NCBI GenBank assembly: GCA_023213395.1
Contig: CM041465.1
Location: 131,075,741 to 131,139,740 of the forward strand
Direction of reading: 5' to 3'
DNA from: Cycas panzhihuaensis
Taxonomy: Eukaryota; Cycadophyta
Length of the DNA: 64,000 bases
The stretch's first letter is position 1. Every line of letters begins with the position of its first letter. This document shows positions 22,750-33,480 of the stretch, one piece after another. Below the pieces are notes generated by a model. The model was not told where the DNA came from, did no database searches, and worked only from the letters and a program-made list of their open reading frames with translations. Both the position numbers and the translations under genes were made by a program.

Positions 22750-23200
22750 GATTGTGACCCACCTAAGGAGGAAGAAGAAGATACTGCTACTATATCTGTG
22801 CATGCCCTAGCTGGAATTACAGCCCCTCAGATACTCAAACTTATTGGGTACATTAAGAAAAGGAAGGTGGTTGTCCTCATAGATTCTGGGAGCACCCATA
22901 ATTTCATTAATCAGAAACTTGTTGAAGAACTCAACTATTTTCCATATCCTGTCAAAAGTTTTTAGGTTATGGTGGCTAATGGAGGGACACTTGCTTGTGG
23001 GAGAAAATATCACAATATCAAGTTGCAAATGGGTGACTATCACCTCTCCACTTCTATGTATGCCATTCCTATTGGAGGAGTTGATGTTGTATTAAGGGTA
23101 CAATGGCTCAAACCACTAGGGACCATTTAACTAAATATGCAGGAGCTCTTCATCTGATTTACTTCTGAAGGAATTGACTATCAATTGAATGTGATCATTC
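22750..23200 (+). pseudogene. Chromovirus B1 aspartic protease
   Basis: Reads ITAPQILKLIGYIKKRKVVV then LIDSGSTHNFINQKLVEEL, with an intact D-S-G catalytic signature at 22882. It continues with MVANGGTLACGRKYH, MGDYHLSTSMYAIPIGGVDVVLRVQWL and GTI. Stops interrupt after PVKSF and near 23130. Follows gag in the same polyprotein and would cleave it. Confidence 0.85.
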
Positions 23201-23469
23201 CTCCACCGACCCAAATCATCAGCTCACACCGTATGGAGAGGCTTATTAAAAAGGGTGGTATAGGAATCATTGCCAAATGTTATGCTCTAGAAGGTTAAGA
23301 ACTTTCAACAGAAGAGGACATTCTCCAAGATGATGGTATACCAAATGACTTAAAATTGGTACTTCACCGCCATAACCAGGTCTTTCAGGATATTCCTCAA
23401 GGTCTTCCCCCAGTACGTGACCAAGATCATAGCATTGACATGGTAGTTGGAAGTAATCCTCCTTGTATT

Positions 23470-24390
23470 CGACCATACCGGTATCCCTACCAGTAAAAGA
23501 ATGAAATTGAATGACTAGTTCAAGAACTCCTTAATGCTGGTATTATTAGGGAAAGTAAAAGCACTTTTTACTTGATGATTTTAGTAAGAAAAAAGGATGG
23601 CTCATTTCGCATGTGTGTAGACTACCGTGAGCTCAATAAGATAACCATTAAGGATAAATTTCCTATACCAGTCATTGATGAACTCTTGGATGAACTCCAT
23701 GGAGCAATGTTCTTCACATCATTGGACTTATGGTTAGGATACCATCAAATCAGGATCAAAGCAGAGGATGTTCATAAAACTGTATTTCGTACACATGAAG
23801 GTCACTATGAATTTTTAGTCATGCCATTTGGCTTGACTAATGCTCTATCCACCTTTCAAGGACTCATGAATAAACTCTTTCGACCTTACTTAAGGAAGTT
23901 CATGTTAGTCTTCTTTTATGACATTTTGATCTTTAGTCGTAAATGGGAGGACCATCTTCAACATGTTGATAAGGCATTACAGGTGCTTGCAGACAACCAG
24001 CTTTATGCAAAAAAATTAAAATGTCAATTTGGGCAAACAGAAATAGAATATTTGGGCCATATCATCTCTCAAGAAGGAGTCAAGGTGAATCCTAAAAAAA
24101 TAGTAGTTATCGCAAACTGGCCTAAACCTAAAAACATCAAGGGCCTTCGTGGATTCTTAAGAATCACAGGATATTATCGAAAGTTTGTTCAAGGCTATGC
24201 AAGGATTGCTTCTCCTTTAATCAATTTGTTAAAAAAGGATTTTTTTCATTGGAATGATAAGGCCTCTGAAGCATTTGAACACCTAAAGCTGGCTTTAACT
24301 ACCACACCAGTCCTTGTAACACCAGACTTTACAAAGACCTTCACCATTGAATGTGATGCATCAAGGCAAGGCATTAGAGTAGTTTGAATG
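23470..24390 (+). pseudogene. Chromovirus B1 reverse transcriptase
   Basis: The long open piece 23572-24387 covers most of RT: VRKKDGSFRMCVDYRELNK, FTSLDLWLGYHQIRI (motif A), FRTHEGHYEFLVMPFGLTNA (motif B), then VFFYDILIFS where the family has two adjacent Asp. The first is TAT (Tyr) at 23917-23919, so the polymerase site is lost. RT thumb and connection follow (YLGHIISQEGVKVNPKK; FLRITGYYRKFVQGYARIASPL) and the start of RNase H (FTIECDASRQG). Upstream pieces (NEIE, LVQELLNAGIIRESKS) contain two stops. Ends with TGA at 24385. Confidence 0.92.
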
Positions 24391-24730
24391 TAAGAAGGAA
24401 AACCTTTGGCCTTTGAAAGTCATTGACTTACACTCAAGGAACAAGTCAAGTCCACCTATGAAAAGGAGATATTAGCAATTCTTCATGCAGTTAGGAAATG
24501 GAGACAATATTTATTGGGAATACATTTCCAAATTAAAACAGACCATGATAGCTTAAAATATTTCCTATCTCAAAGGACAAAGATCACGAGGAACAACAAA
24601 AATGGGTCACCAAAATGCAAGCTTTTGACTTTGAAATAATATATAAAAAAGGCAAGGATAATATAGCTACTGATGCTTTATCCCGTAAGGAAGAAGGCTC
24701 TGTACTATATTCTATCATGACAGTCAATCC
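24391..24730 (+). pseudogene. Chromovirus B1 RNase H
   Basis: After the TGA the frame continues with stops: PLAFESH, LTLKEQVKSTYEKEILAILHAVRKWRQYL and IKTDHDSLKYFLSQRT, giving E and D of the active site. A frameshift near 24583 moves it to the frame holding MQAFDFEIIYKKGKDN and IATDALSRKEEGS (final D) at 24615-24700. Removes RNA template in the functional family. Confidence 0.88.
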
Positions 24731-25990
24731 CTCTTGGATAGTAGTCGCCAATAAAGAATGGGATGAGGACTCCTTTACAAAGCAGATCATTCAAGACCTT
24801 CAAGCTGGAGTAGGGCATTCAACCCATTATACATGGTCTTTAAATATTCTCTGGTATAAGAATCGAATATATATATGCCCTCACTCTAGCCTTAAGGAGC
24901 AAATTTTACATGATGCACATGCCTCTCCAATAGTAGGTCACTCGGAGTTCCTACGAACATACCACTGCTTAAAACAGTCTTTCTTTTGGAAGGGACAAAA
25001 AGGAGATGTAAAGAGATATGTCTCCTCATATGAAATTTATCAACGACATAAGACAGAAATAGTCAAGTCTCTAGGATTGCTGCAACCCCTTCCCATACCA
25101 AATCAACGATGGGAAGAAATTTCTATAGACTTCATCGTGGGTCTGCCCAAGTCAGAAGGAAAAGATGCTATACTGGTGGTTATGGATAGGCTAACTAAAT
25201 ATGCTCATTTTTGTGGCATTCAGGCCACATATAAGGTAAAGCAAATTGCTGAGGTCTTTTTAAAGGATATACACAGGTTGCATGGCATGCCCAAATGTAT
25301 AGTCAGTGATCAGGATCCCAAGTTTACCAGTAACTTTTGGACAGAACTCTTCCATCTACTTGGTACTAAACTGACAATGAGCTCAGCCTACCATCCACAA
25401 ACAGATGGACAAACCGAGGTGGTTAATAAGTGCCTTGAAGGATACCTTCGGTGTTATGCTTCAGATAAGTAGGGGCAGTGGCATCATTGGTTTCCTTTAG
25501 CAGAATGGTGGTATAATACAACTTATCATGCATCAACAGGAATGACTCCATTCCAAGCATTATATGGCTATGAACCACCCACACTTAAAAACTATGCCAT
25601 AATCAGCTCTAAGGTTCAAGCAGTCGAAGACCACATCCAACAAACAACACGGATTCTTAAGCTACTCAAGGAAAATTTGAACCTTGCACAAAATCAGATG
25701 AAACAACAGGCAGATAAAGGGTGAAGTGAACGAGCATTTCAACCAGGTGATTGGGTATACTTACGGTTGCAACTGTATAAGTAAGAATCTCTCAAACAGA
25801 ATGGGCAACATAAGTTACAACCTCGATTTTATGGGCCTTACAAAATTCTCAAGAATATTGGTGAAGTTGCATATGCCTTGGACTTACCACCACTATCAAG
25901 GATCCATAATGTCTTTTATGTTTCATGTCTCAAGAAGGTAATTGGGCAACAAGTACAAGTTCAAACAAAATTACCTATGTTAAATGAGGA
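24731..25990 (+). pseudogene. Chromovirus B1 integrase
   Basis: Frame 24615-25472 carries an H-H zinc half (LHDAHASPIVGHSEF). The two cysteines expected next are both Tyr (SYEIYQRHK at 25029-25040), each one transition from Cys. The catalytic core D (SIDFIVGLPKSEG), D (IVSDQDPKFTS) and E (QTDGQTEVVNKC) are present. TAG at 25471 breaks the frame; the rest (MTPFQALYGYEPP at 25542, then the basic C-terminal part) continues in pieces to 25990. Inserts element cDNA; zinc-finger loss and stops indicate a dead copy. Confidence 0.9.
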
Positions 25991-26160
25991 GGGGCAACTT
26001 CAACTCATTCCAGAATGTATCATCGACCGAAGAATTTGACATCTACGATCCAAACAAATCATTGAGTATCTCATCAAATGGAAACAACTTCCACGAGAAG
26101 ATGCAACCTGGGAGAATGAACAATTTATCCTAGAGCAACATGAGATCACCAAGCTTTGAG
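25991..26160 (+). pseudogene. Chromodomain at B1 integrase C-terminus
   Basis: Reads LIPECIIDRR, then QIIEYLIKWKQLPREDATWE and NEQFILEQHEI, ending in TGA at 26158. The Y-L-I-K-W-K...D-A-T-W-E pattern is the chromodomain core that names chromoviruses and is thought to guide insertion to marked chromatin. A stop lies at 26038, just before this block. Confidence 0.88.
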
Positions 26161-26171
26161 GGCAAAGCTTT

Positions 26172-26187
26172 TTTAAGGGGGGGACTT
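26172..26187 (+). other. Polypurine tract of B1
   Basis: TTTAAGGGGGGGACTT directly before the 3' LTR at 26188; a G7 run, the usual plus-strand priming tract. Confidence 0.8.
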
Positions 26188-26568
26188 TGTTAGGGATCCA
26201 ACCCCTAATTTACCTTCTCTTATATTCTCTTATATCTTGTACTTCTTCTCTCTCTTATATATTTATTTCTTCTACTTCTTCCCTTTTCTTAATATCCCAC
26301 ATGCATAAGTAGAAGGTTGTGTAGTGGTCATTGAGTACTATATATATTCATGTAATATCCCACATGCATAAGGAGGCGGTTGAGTAGTAAGCATAGAGAA
26401 ATATATATATTTGTGTAATTCTTAGAGTATGGTATCTTGAATATCATTGTTATTTGCATATAATTGGGAGGTTGCCCCTTCGAAGGGTATTGCAATACAA
26501 GTGCTCTTTTAGAGTTATTTGCTTATTATATTGGTGTGCAATTATCATTAAGAAGTGGTATCGTACCG
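26188..26568 (+). repeat. 3' LTR of chromovirus B1
   Basis: TGTTAGGGATCC to GGTATCGTACCG; pairs with 20538-20918 at about 97% identity by hand. The sequence after it reads GAAGATGACTCTGAGCC and belongs to a copia element, not to the Tat LTR seen on the left side. Confidence 0.93.
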
Positions 26569-27440
26569 GAAGATGACTCTGAGCCATAACAATGCGTCGA
26601 GAGAGCCCATTCACGGCGTAGAATTGAAGGCCATGAGCAAGGTCATCATTTTACCTTCTGAGCTCATAACAATAGTAATCTGGGAGCATGAATGCACTCC
26701 GGAGGCCAACTGCCATTTAATAAGACATTTATTATGTCTCAGAAGTTGGCAGCGTTCACTTACGACATCTATGAGTATTGAGATTGAAAAAAGCAAAATA
26801 GATCTCGGCACACCGACAACAGCAGCTGCGTTAGTAGCTATCGGAGGTAACAACAACCTCGTGAGTAGTTTAACTGTGACCATACCCACTCCTGACCAAG
26901 TAGGGTGTATATTGAGGAGGCCAAAGAGGAAGGGGAGTTTCGGAGGTGGCAATCAACTCCACTCTAATCGGTTCTGAGATGAGGATAAAGCTGTTTTATG
27001 CTTGTACATCAGTTGATTAGAACCATGGATCGTCGACTCTGCGACGTCTCGGCAAATGATTGGGGTAGAGCTCCGCTGCTGACATCACCATAAAGAATAA
27101 GTTCGATCAGTGACCTTTGAAAATGAGATAAATGTTCATATATTAGGTATAAAAGCTAAGGTGCTCGATTTACAATTTCACTTGCAAATCCCCAATCCTT
27201 AGCACACAGTTAACATTTCCTTGGAGATGCCTACCTAATGGCCCACTTTCCATGGAGAAAATTCATGCCCTATTGGCGCCTGTAATACTCTATCTACCTT
27301 TTGGACCCTCATAGCAACAAATGAGCATTTTGTTTAAAAATGGAAATGTCGTGTTCTTTGACAAGTATGATGGGGTTATAATAATTCAAAAGCGAGATAT
27401 GGACTTTCATCTCACAGATGGATATGATTATATAATCCCT
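26569..27440 (+). pseudogene. Copia gag end and protease remnant
   Basis: An open frame to 26977 has no clear domain. It ends KRKGSFGGGNQLHSNRF and may be the gag tail. Near 27020 the text LEPWIVDSATSRQMIG resembles the copia protease site (D-S-G-A-T...H-M), with the Gly missing through an indel. Near 27325-27345 SILFKNGNVVFFDK and similar pieces fit the end of the protease region. Heavy frameshifting prevents a continuous call. Confidence 0.5.
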
Positions 27441-28860
27441 TGAGAATAACACTTTCGGTCCACTTAATTATTGTCAAGAATCTGTACTTTGGCATCTGGC
27501 ACGTCTAGGCCATATTACTAAGCTGTGAGGGTCAGATAGATCGATCAAGTTATCATCACCGATTGGCCAGCAAAAACATGGTGTGACTTCACGAGGCTTT
27601 CTCAGTATGGACTTTACAAATTTGTAAATACATTTGTTTGAAGCATGTATAATGGGGACAGTGGCTTGACAGCACTTTCCTAAAGTGCAAAGCATGGCAT
27701 GCATCTCCATCACAGTGATTCATTTAGACTACCCTAATGTGGACCTCATGTCCGTGACATCTTTTGGAGCATTGTACCATGTCTATTTATAAGGTGATTT
27801 CTCTCACAAAGTTTAGACTAGGTCTACTTCATCAAGCACCCTATCACTTTTGGAAGTCAAAACTCTCAGGAGAGTTCCCAAAGAATTCAAAAACTATGAA
27901 AATTGGAGAAATGATCGGCCATTTTATAATCAATGATTCTAAGGTGGCGGATAATGCTTGAGGTGAATTTCAACTTCAAATGAATTGCAGATACGCGAGG
28001 ATAATCTGACATTCGAGAGATAGTTCACCCATATCCTCATACTCCTCAACGAGAAGTCAGCGAGTCTGCGACAGGATGGGCAGACTTTGCGCCGACTTAA
28101 AGCCGAGTCGCGATGCATGCAAAGGATATGAGGACATGGGCAAAATATTCCCCCGGTTACCTATGTTTGGCAAATCGAAGTCCCTACATTAGCGTTCTTA
28201 ACATCACACTCGAGGAGGCCCGAGTGCGGCAAAAAGCCTCCATCTAAAGGACCCAGCCATTGCAGGGGACAGTTTTGGGCCTGCCTAACTTGCGCTACTG
28301 CATCCCGATCCAACAAAGAGATCCAATACTAGACAAACCTGAGTCTAAAATGCGACTGGTTTAGTCTTATTGGGACTGCCCTATCTGCATAAGTCAAGGC
28401 ATACAAGTTGTATGATCCCTATCGAGTGAAAATGCATCTCTCCGAAGTACCAATGCACTGCGAAGATAGACACAAGGTTGGAATCAACATCCTATCCAAC
28501 TCCTCTTGATAAAGCCAAAAGTATCTGTTGGGGTTCTAATTTACTATCCTTTCAATCTTCCATTTATATAGCATCATGCGCATTATGCAGTCAAAGTCTA
28601 CATCATTAGAATAAGCTAAATGCTCGACTACCCTTAAACTTTTGGTTCAAAGCACATGTTACATTGAACAACCACTTGATCGGCAAGATACCCTTTGAGT
28701 TTAAGTCACACTTAGTGAGAATACTTGTCTGCTTGAGGACCCGCCCAAATGGTATACCAATTTATTCGGGACAACCAAATCATTGAAGGATACAGACTAT
28801 CAATAAAATATCGGTAACCAAAGCTGACAGTTATGCACTTATGGGTGCTATGTGTTGAAT
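27441..28860 (+). pseudogene. Copia integrase remnant
   Basis: Begins with the GAG-pre-integrase style LWHL/RLGHITK text near 27483-27525, where copia elements have a conserved W-H-x-R-L-G-H motif, and a CIMGT-like piece near 27645. The middle (about 27960-28530) is too scrambled to read. Near 28650 'LIGKIPFEFKSHL' resembles the integrase end where 'K-T-P-F-E' is usual. The minus-strand frames here are shadows. Confidence 0.5.
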
Positions 28861-29990
28861 GAGCTTCCATCCTTTGAGGCATGAAAATGAAAATTAGAAG
28901 GCGCCATGGATGAAGAAATCCAATTCTATTGAAAAGAATAGAACATCGATTTGGTAGAATTGCCTCAGCTAAGCAGGACAATTCAGCGCAAGTAGGTGCA
29001 AGACCAAATTAGTGGTCATTTCGATTTTGATACACTCAATGCCAAAAACGCACGACTTGTTGGAAAGGGCTTGAAGCAGAAAATGGAAGACCATTGATTA
29101 CCTTTGAGGAGACTTTTTGCACCGATTTACCAACACATGCGCATCAGAGACAAAAGTCATCTTGAGCCTTAGTTGCTCAATGTAAATATGGCACGTTTCA
29201 GATGGGCGTGAAATGAGCGAGAATGCTTGCCTCGATAGCGATCTTCAAGCAGAGACAGGCTGCTATTATCTCTAGGCGACCTCTACGGTTATAAAAGTAC
29301 AAGGCATAGGACATGGGTTTGTCGCCTAAAATAGGCTTAGTATGGCTTGAAACGAAGCCCTTGAGCATGGTCAAAACTCTTATAAATCGATGATTATTTT
29401 TGAGACATAGTTTCATCGATCCACATTAAATTTTCCTAACTTATGCATTAAAGTTGGGAAGGACCATGCCTAAATTCCTTCATTGTCTCGTGTATGTTGA
29501 CTTAGTGAGTCCTTTGGTATATAGACACCATTTAAGATGATTGTTGGATTTACCATCAACAAGGTGATTTGGCCAATCAGAAGGTCCTTAGGATGATAGA
29601 TCTTGGACCTTCTACATTACTTTATATCCTAGGCTTTGAGGTATCAGCAGCGGTAGGCTATATCTTCTGATTCCTCAAGCAAAATCATTGACCATTGGGA
29701 CACTTCTGATTACTTGAGTTCATGTTGCCAAACCATTGTCGCCTACATGCCTATGGAGAATGGAACTAGTACGACTCTGCTAATGGCAGGTAGTATAGAT
29801 ACAACACTTGGATCCCACTCCTTTTAATAACTAATTGTTAAGTCTAATCTACCTCCATGTGAAGACGAATGAAATAATTTAACATATTGCCTTGAATTCG
29901 GATTTGCTCTAGATACACTGTTTCCAATCATGGAATTAGAAACATTGGAATGCAACAAAATGCATCTTGAAATACATTACCAAGGCCACA
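28861..29990 (+). pseudogene. Copia reverse transcriptase remnant, noisy
   Basis: AMDEEIQFY near 28908, VELPQLS near 28957, NARLVGKGLKQKMED near 29044 and VYVDLVS-like text near 29491 follow copia RT order. DNA alignment by eye to 1950-2640 runs through most of its length (for example 'gcgatcttcaa', 'tataaaagtacaaggca', 'atggcttgaaac', 'ttgagacata', 'aaagttgggaaggaccatgc') with many one- to three-base gaps. Not translatable as one protein. Confidence 0.7.
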
Positions 29991-29999
29991 TTGTAGCAT

Positions 30000-30520
30000 G
30001 GCCTTTAGTATAAGTACACAAACTTGAGAACTTCGATATCTTGGCTACTATAGGGTTCGGACTACGATTAAGGCGCATGTGATGCTTCCCTCGATAGGCT
30101 GAGGATCAACCATAATGGGTTGTTCGTGTTTACCCTATGGTTGCGGAGTTGTTTCATGGGTTGACAACCCAATGCTGCTTGTATCCTCCAGGCAGTACAC
30201 CAAGTTGGGATCGGCCTGGCTCGTGAGGGGCTATACCTGGCCAAAGTCAGTTCTTGGAGAGCTTGGACTTGAGCAGGCAATCACCCCACTAGGATATATC
30301 GTATCCAAAGAGTGTTCAAATTGATGACTCAAGAATCAGCGAAGTTTTCATGTAAGGACCAAAATCTACATGAGGTTTATATCCAAGCGTTCATTATGAG
30401 AGCATATGCGAGCGGAGATCAACCTCCATTACGGACTCTCTGAGCGTGGATAGTAGATATCCTTGTTACCATAGCTGGCGGGAAAAGTTTATAAAAGTTA
30501 TGTAGAAGGTCTAGGGGAGT
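30000..30520 (+). pseudogene. Copia RNase H remnant
   Basis: Pieces near 30080-30175 (CFPR, then VFTYGCGVVSWVDN) and 30250 (LGELGLEQA) match copia RNase H, whose domain has a D-x-R-(R/K)-S-T-x-G-(Y/F) stretch, a V-S-W and an E-L-G. The TEAEY and CDN blocks are garbled by indels. It leads to a purine-rich patch (GGTCTAGGGGAGTG near 30508) and then the 3' LTR. Confidence 0.6.
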
Positions 30521-30546
30521 GCGGCAACATTGTAAATAATAAGAGG

Positions 30547-31052
30547 TGTTAAACCTTACGTTTACGAGTTAGTTAAGCATATGTATTTATTTTGCATGGT
30601 ATCATTTGTATGTTAATGGGGTGACTTATGCTTAAGGGTTAACATGACCCTTATGCTTTTATCCATGAGAGCCCAAAAGGACATATCCTACATGCAAGGA
30701 TGTAGCTTGGATAGGTACTGACACTTGTCAGGCATTAGGTCTCTTATCTAACTCTATATTGGGACCACTTCTCATAGTATCTCATATAGGTTTGAGTTGA
30801 TATTACTTTTACTCTTTGCTAGTTGTGCTAATCAAGCGATATTCATTTGGAGATTGGACCAATTTGGCATCTCCTCCCCTCATTTGGTATCATCTTGTAT
30901 GCACTTTGCATGCCCTTTTTGGTCTTTACCTTGTTTGACTTGAGTAGCTTTCATTGCTAGAGTGTTAAACTCTTTGATTCTAGAACTGAGGATATGAACG
31001 ATCTTCTAGATTTTACACACAGTCTTATGTAGGCTAAATGGCATCTTCAACG
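30547..31052 (+). repeat. Copia 3' LTR
   Basis: Starts TGTTAAACC after purine-rich sequence and ends ...GGCATCTTCAACG. Related to 31746-32323 by shared blocks (agagcccaaaa, gtcctacatgcaa, catgtagcttgga, aggtctctt, gtttgagttg, ggaccaatt, tttgattctagaact, aggctaaatg). Both are in plus orientation. Confidence 0.65.
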
Positions 31053-31745
31053 CTCACCATGAACACATAATCTATCAAGTTTTCTTCATTTGCAAAGCAA
31101 CCAGCAAAGACAAAACAAAAGTTAGGATACACCAAAAGAAGATGGGCCAAATCCTTTGAGAAACCGTTTGGTAGTTACTCGACCACCCACGTCTTGTTAT
31201 TGTAGTATTTCAAGAATTGCTTGCAAACTAATGCAGTATTGGCACTAAGCTAAGCTGGTCCTTTAGTTCAAATGGCTCTGCTTATACCTTTATGAAGTCA
31301 TATCTTCAACTCGATTTTGAATCCTTGATTAAAGTCTCACTATGTAGGAGTCTCTTAATTTAACTTCATCACACAACCTTCTTTGATATACTATTCGTTC
31401 TCACACAATCAATGCTTTGATAACATGTTAAAAGATAAAGCATTATAATATAATATGTAACAATCAGTGAAATTGATTAAAATATATAAATCTATAAATG
31501 AATCAAAGAATAGTATGTACAAATACACACAAGACAAGTAAAAGCTTGTGAGAAATGATCAGCTATCGTTGGATTATCATTCAAGACCTCACAAGTTAGC
31601 AAAACATAGGAATATCTTTATCAAGCCTCTTAAGCAGGTAGAAAAAGTTGTAGTCCCGAAATATTTAGAGAGGAGTCTCAAGGGTTAGAAATGGCCTAAC
31701 ATTGCTAAACAATAAGGGGGTTATTACGAACCTTCGATATTTACA
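31053..31745 (-). repeat. Unassigned segment with a possible minus-strand LTR
   Basis: Lies between the two related LTR copies. At 31407-31421 the minus strand reads TGTTATCAAAGCATT, close to a tRNA-iMet primer site. To its right a stretch 31423-31711 starts TGTTAAAAG and ends GCTAAACA, so it could be the 5' LTR of a small minus-strand copia-like insert. No partner LTR is found, and no ORF. Confidence 0.3.
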
Positions 31746-32323
31746 TGTTAAAAGCATTAGAATATCTTTATTTTGATATATATTTGTATTTTATGGGGTG
31801 GCTTGTCTAAGTGGTAATAATGCGTGTGAATAATCTTTCTAAATGGTACATAACATTAGTGACTTAGAGAGGTTTAGACATGGTCCTTGTGCATTTGCTC
31901 GCTTGCGAGAGCCCAAAAGAACATGTCCTATGCATTTTTTCTCACTTAAGAGCCCAAAAGAACACATGTCCTACATGCAATGCATGTAGCTTGGATGTTT
32001 AACACTTATCAAACATCCAATGCCTTAGGTCTCTTCTGTCACTCTATATATCGAGACAATTTCTCTTGTGTCTTATATAGAGTTTGAGTTGTATTGATAT
32101 GTTGCCAGTTTGCTAATCAAATTAATATTCATTTAAAGATTGGACCAATTCCATCTCCTCCTCATTTTGGTATCATCTTCCTCATGTCCTTTCATGTTTA
32201 GTCATTTATCTTGCTTTACTTAAATAACTTTCATTGTTAAGTATAGATCTCTTTGATTCTAGAACTAGAGAGGAACAAACTTCTAGATCTCAGTTTATTG
32301 AAGGCTAAATGCCATTCTCAACA
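31746..32323 (+). repeat. Second copy of the copia LTR
   Basis: TGTTAAAAGCATTAG to CATTCTCAACA, related to 30547-31052. It contains a local duplication of the 'agagcccaaaagaaca' block (about 31909 and 31950). No primer site follows at 32324, so it is not an obvious 5' LTR; solo or truncated. Confidence 0.6.
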
Positions 32324-33130
32324 GAAACTTCCTCCCCTTGTCTTATACCACAAAATCTTATAAACAAATTAGGACTTAAAATCTTAGGTCCCCTACTCCT
32401 AATAGGTGAAATTTGTATTCCACTTAAGATACTCTTTCACGTCCTATTCCCTAAGAAGTCTCTTTATCACTACCTTGTATTCCTCATCTTATTGCCATGT
32501 TTACATGTTTTAACCTATAATGCTATTATTATACACCCCCTTTACAAAGCATCGTATTTTTTCCTTCTACACCCCTACCCTCATTACTATCAACCTTCTT
32601 ACTACTCTATATTATTTCCCTTTAACTCTTTGCATCACTCTACAAATCATCTTCACATTCCATTACTAAAATATTTTCCCCATAAGGAATGCCTAGCCCT
32701 TATTCCCCACTTGTTTTCCCTTTTCCAATCAAATCCTAAATTCACTAATAGATCTTAATTCATTTACCCTTCATTCTATATAATAACACCTTCATCACCT
32801 ATAAATCCTTTTTGTCTACTTCTTATCCAACCTAGCCATTATATATCGCATTCTCTATTTAAGTTCCCATATATACTTTCCCCTAGTTTTTCCCTAGAAA
32901 CAACTCTTTTATATCCTCTATGCCTTATATTTTTTAATTTCCTATCCTTAATATGTATTCACATATATCTCCTTTCATGTAATTTAACCCTTATATTTTG
33001 TCCCTTATATGTAATTCTATCTTTATATTCTTACTCATTACTCTTAAAATCTACCTTCCCAACATAATTTCTATATGCCATATCTTTCCCTTGCACACTA
33101 TTAAATTTTCCTTTAGGATAATTATAAGTG
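32324..33130. other. G-depleted, C/T-rich tract
   Basis: From 32461 to 33120 I count about 29 G in 660 bases (about 4%), while C and T stay abundant on the plus strand. The 149-codon plus frame 32309-32758 is a by-product of this composition, since stops containing G are rare; its Leu/Pro/Tyr/His-rich text has no domain. No repeat unit is obvious. Its origin is unknown. Confidence 0.6.
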
Positions 33131-33480
33131 GATACAATATACAACTAGGATGCAAGACCCTAGAGCACAAAAGTGTGAGGTTCAATTAATGAAAGAGCCC
33201 CCTTTAAAAGTAATTCCAAATATAGAAGCATCACAAATGAGAAAAGGATATATATGGTTTATTTTGAGATGACAAGATAATAAAGAAATTAAAGCATATG
33301 ATATTCAAGCCCTAATAAGTGGAGGATCGAAGATATATACATAAGGATATACATAACCTGGACTTCCAAGTGACAAAATTATAAATACTTAGTGGGTGAA
33401 TTTTTTCTTAAAGGAAGAATGGAATGCAATAGTCCTAATCTATTAAGGAGAAGTTGGTAGTTTTACTAGAAGTTGATTTT
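33131..33480 (+). pseudogene. Unidentified coding remnant
   Basis: A plus frame from about 33189 reads MKEPPLKVIPNIEAS, MRKGYIWFIL, then KEIKAYDIQALISGGSKIYT and, past TAA and TAG, FFLKEEWNAIVLIY. Stops sit where Trp would be plausible. The text is protein-like rather than random. I do not recognise the family; an LTR element gag-like or accessory protein is possible. It follows the G-poor tract. Confidence 0.35.

Larger units (their letters stand above)
20538..26568 (+). mobile_element. Ty3/gypsy chromovirus (element B1)
   Basis: A 6.0 kb plus-strand element with 381 bp LTRs, a tRNA-iMet-like primer site, gag with CCHC-like finger, protease, RT, RNase H, integrase, a C-terminal chromodomain and a polypurine tract. 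The chromodomain plus domain order makes it a chromovirus. The LTRs differ at about 12 of 381 positions by hand alignment, so it is the youngest element in the window. It carries several stops, a frameshift near 24583 and lost active-site residues. The five bases before the left LTR (CATAC) and after the right LTR (GAAGA) do not match, and the flanks belong to different elements. Confidence 0.9.
26569..31052 (+). mobile_element. Indel-rich Ty1/copia element, 5' truncated
   Basis: Plus-strand copia order gag/PR, integrase, RT, RNase H, 3' LTR, with no 5' LTR: its left end is the chromovirus LTR. Its RT is homologous to the fragment at 1934-2650. Compared with that copy it has a small insertion or deletion every few tens of bases, far more than the other relics here. 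It belongs to the same broad family as the left copia fragment. Individual domains are listed separately. Confidence 0.75.

Noticed and set aside
26611-26952. 113-codon minus-strand ORF near the chromovirus right edge
   Set aside because: No recognised motif. The plus strand is followed by copia domains in order, so the minus frame is likely a shadow.
32309-32758. 149-codon plus-strand ORF, hydrophobic with Leu/Tyr/His
   Set aside because: Lies in the G-poor tract where TAG and TGA stops are depleted; no domain, odd composition.
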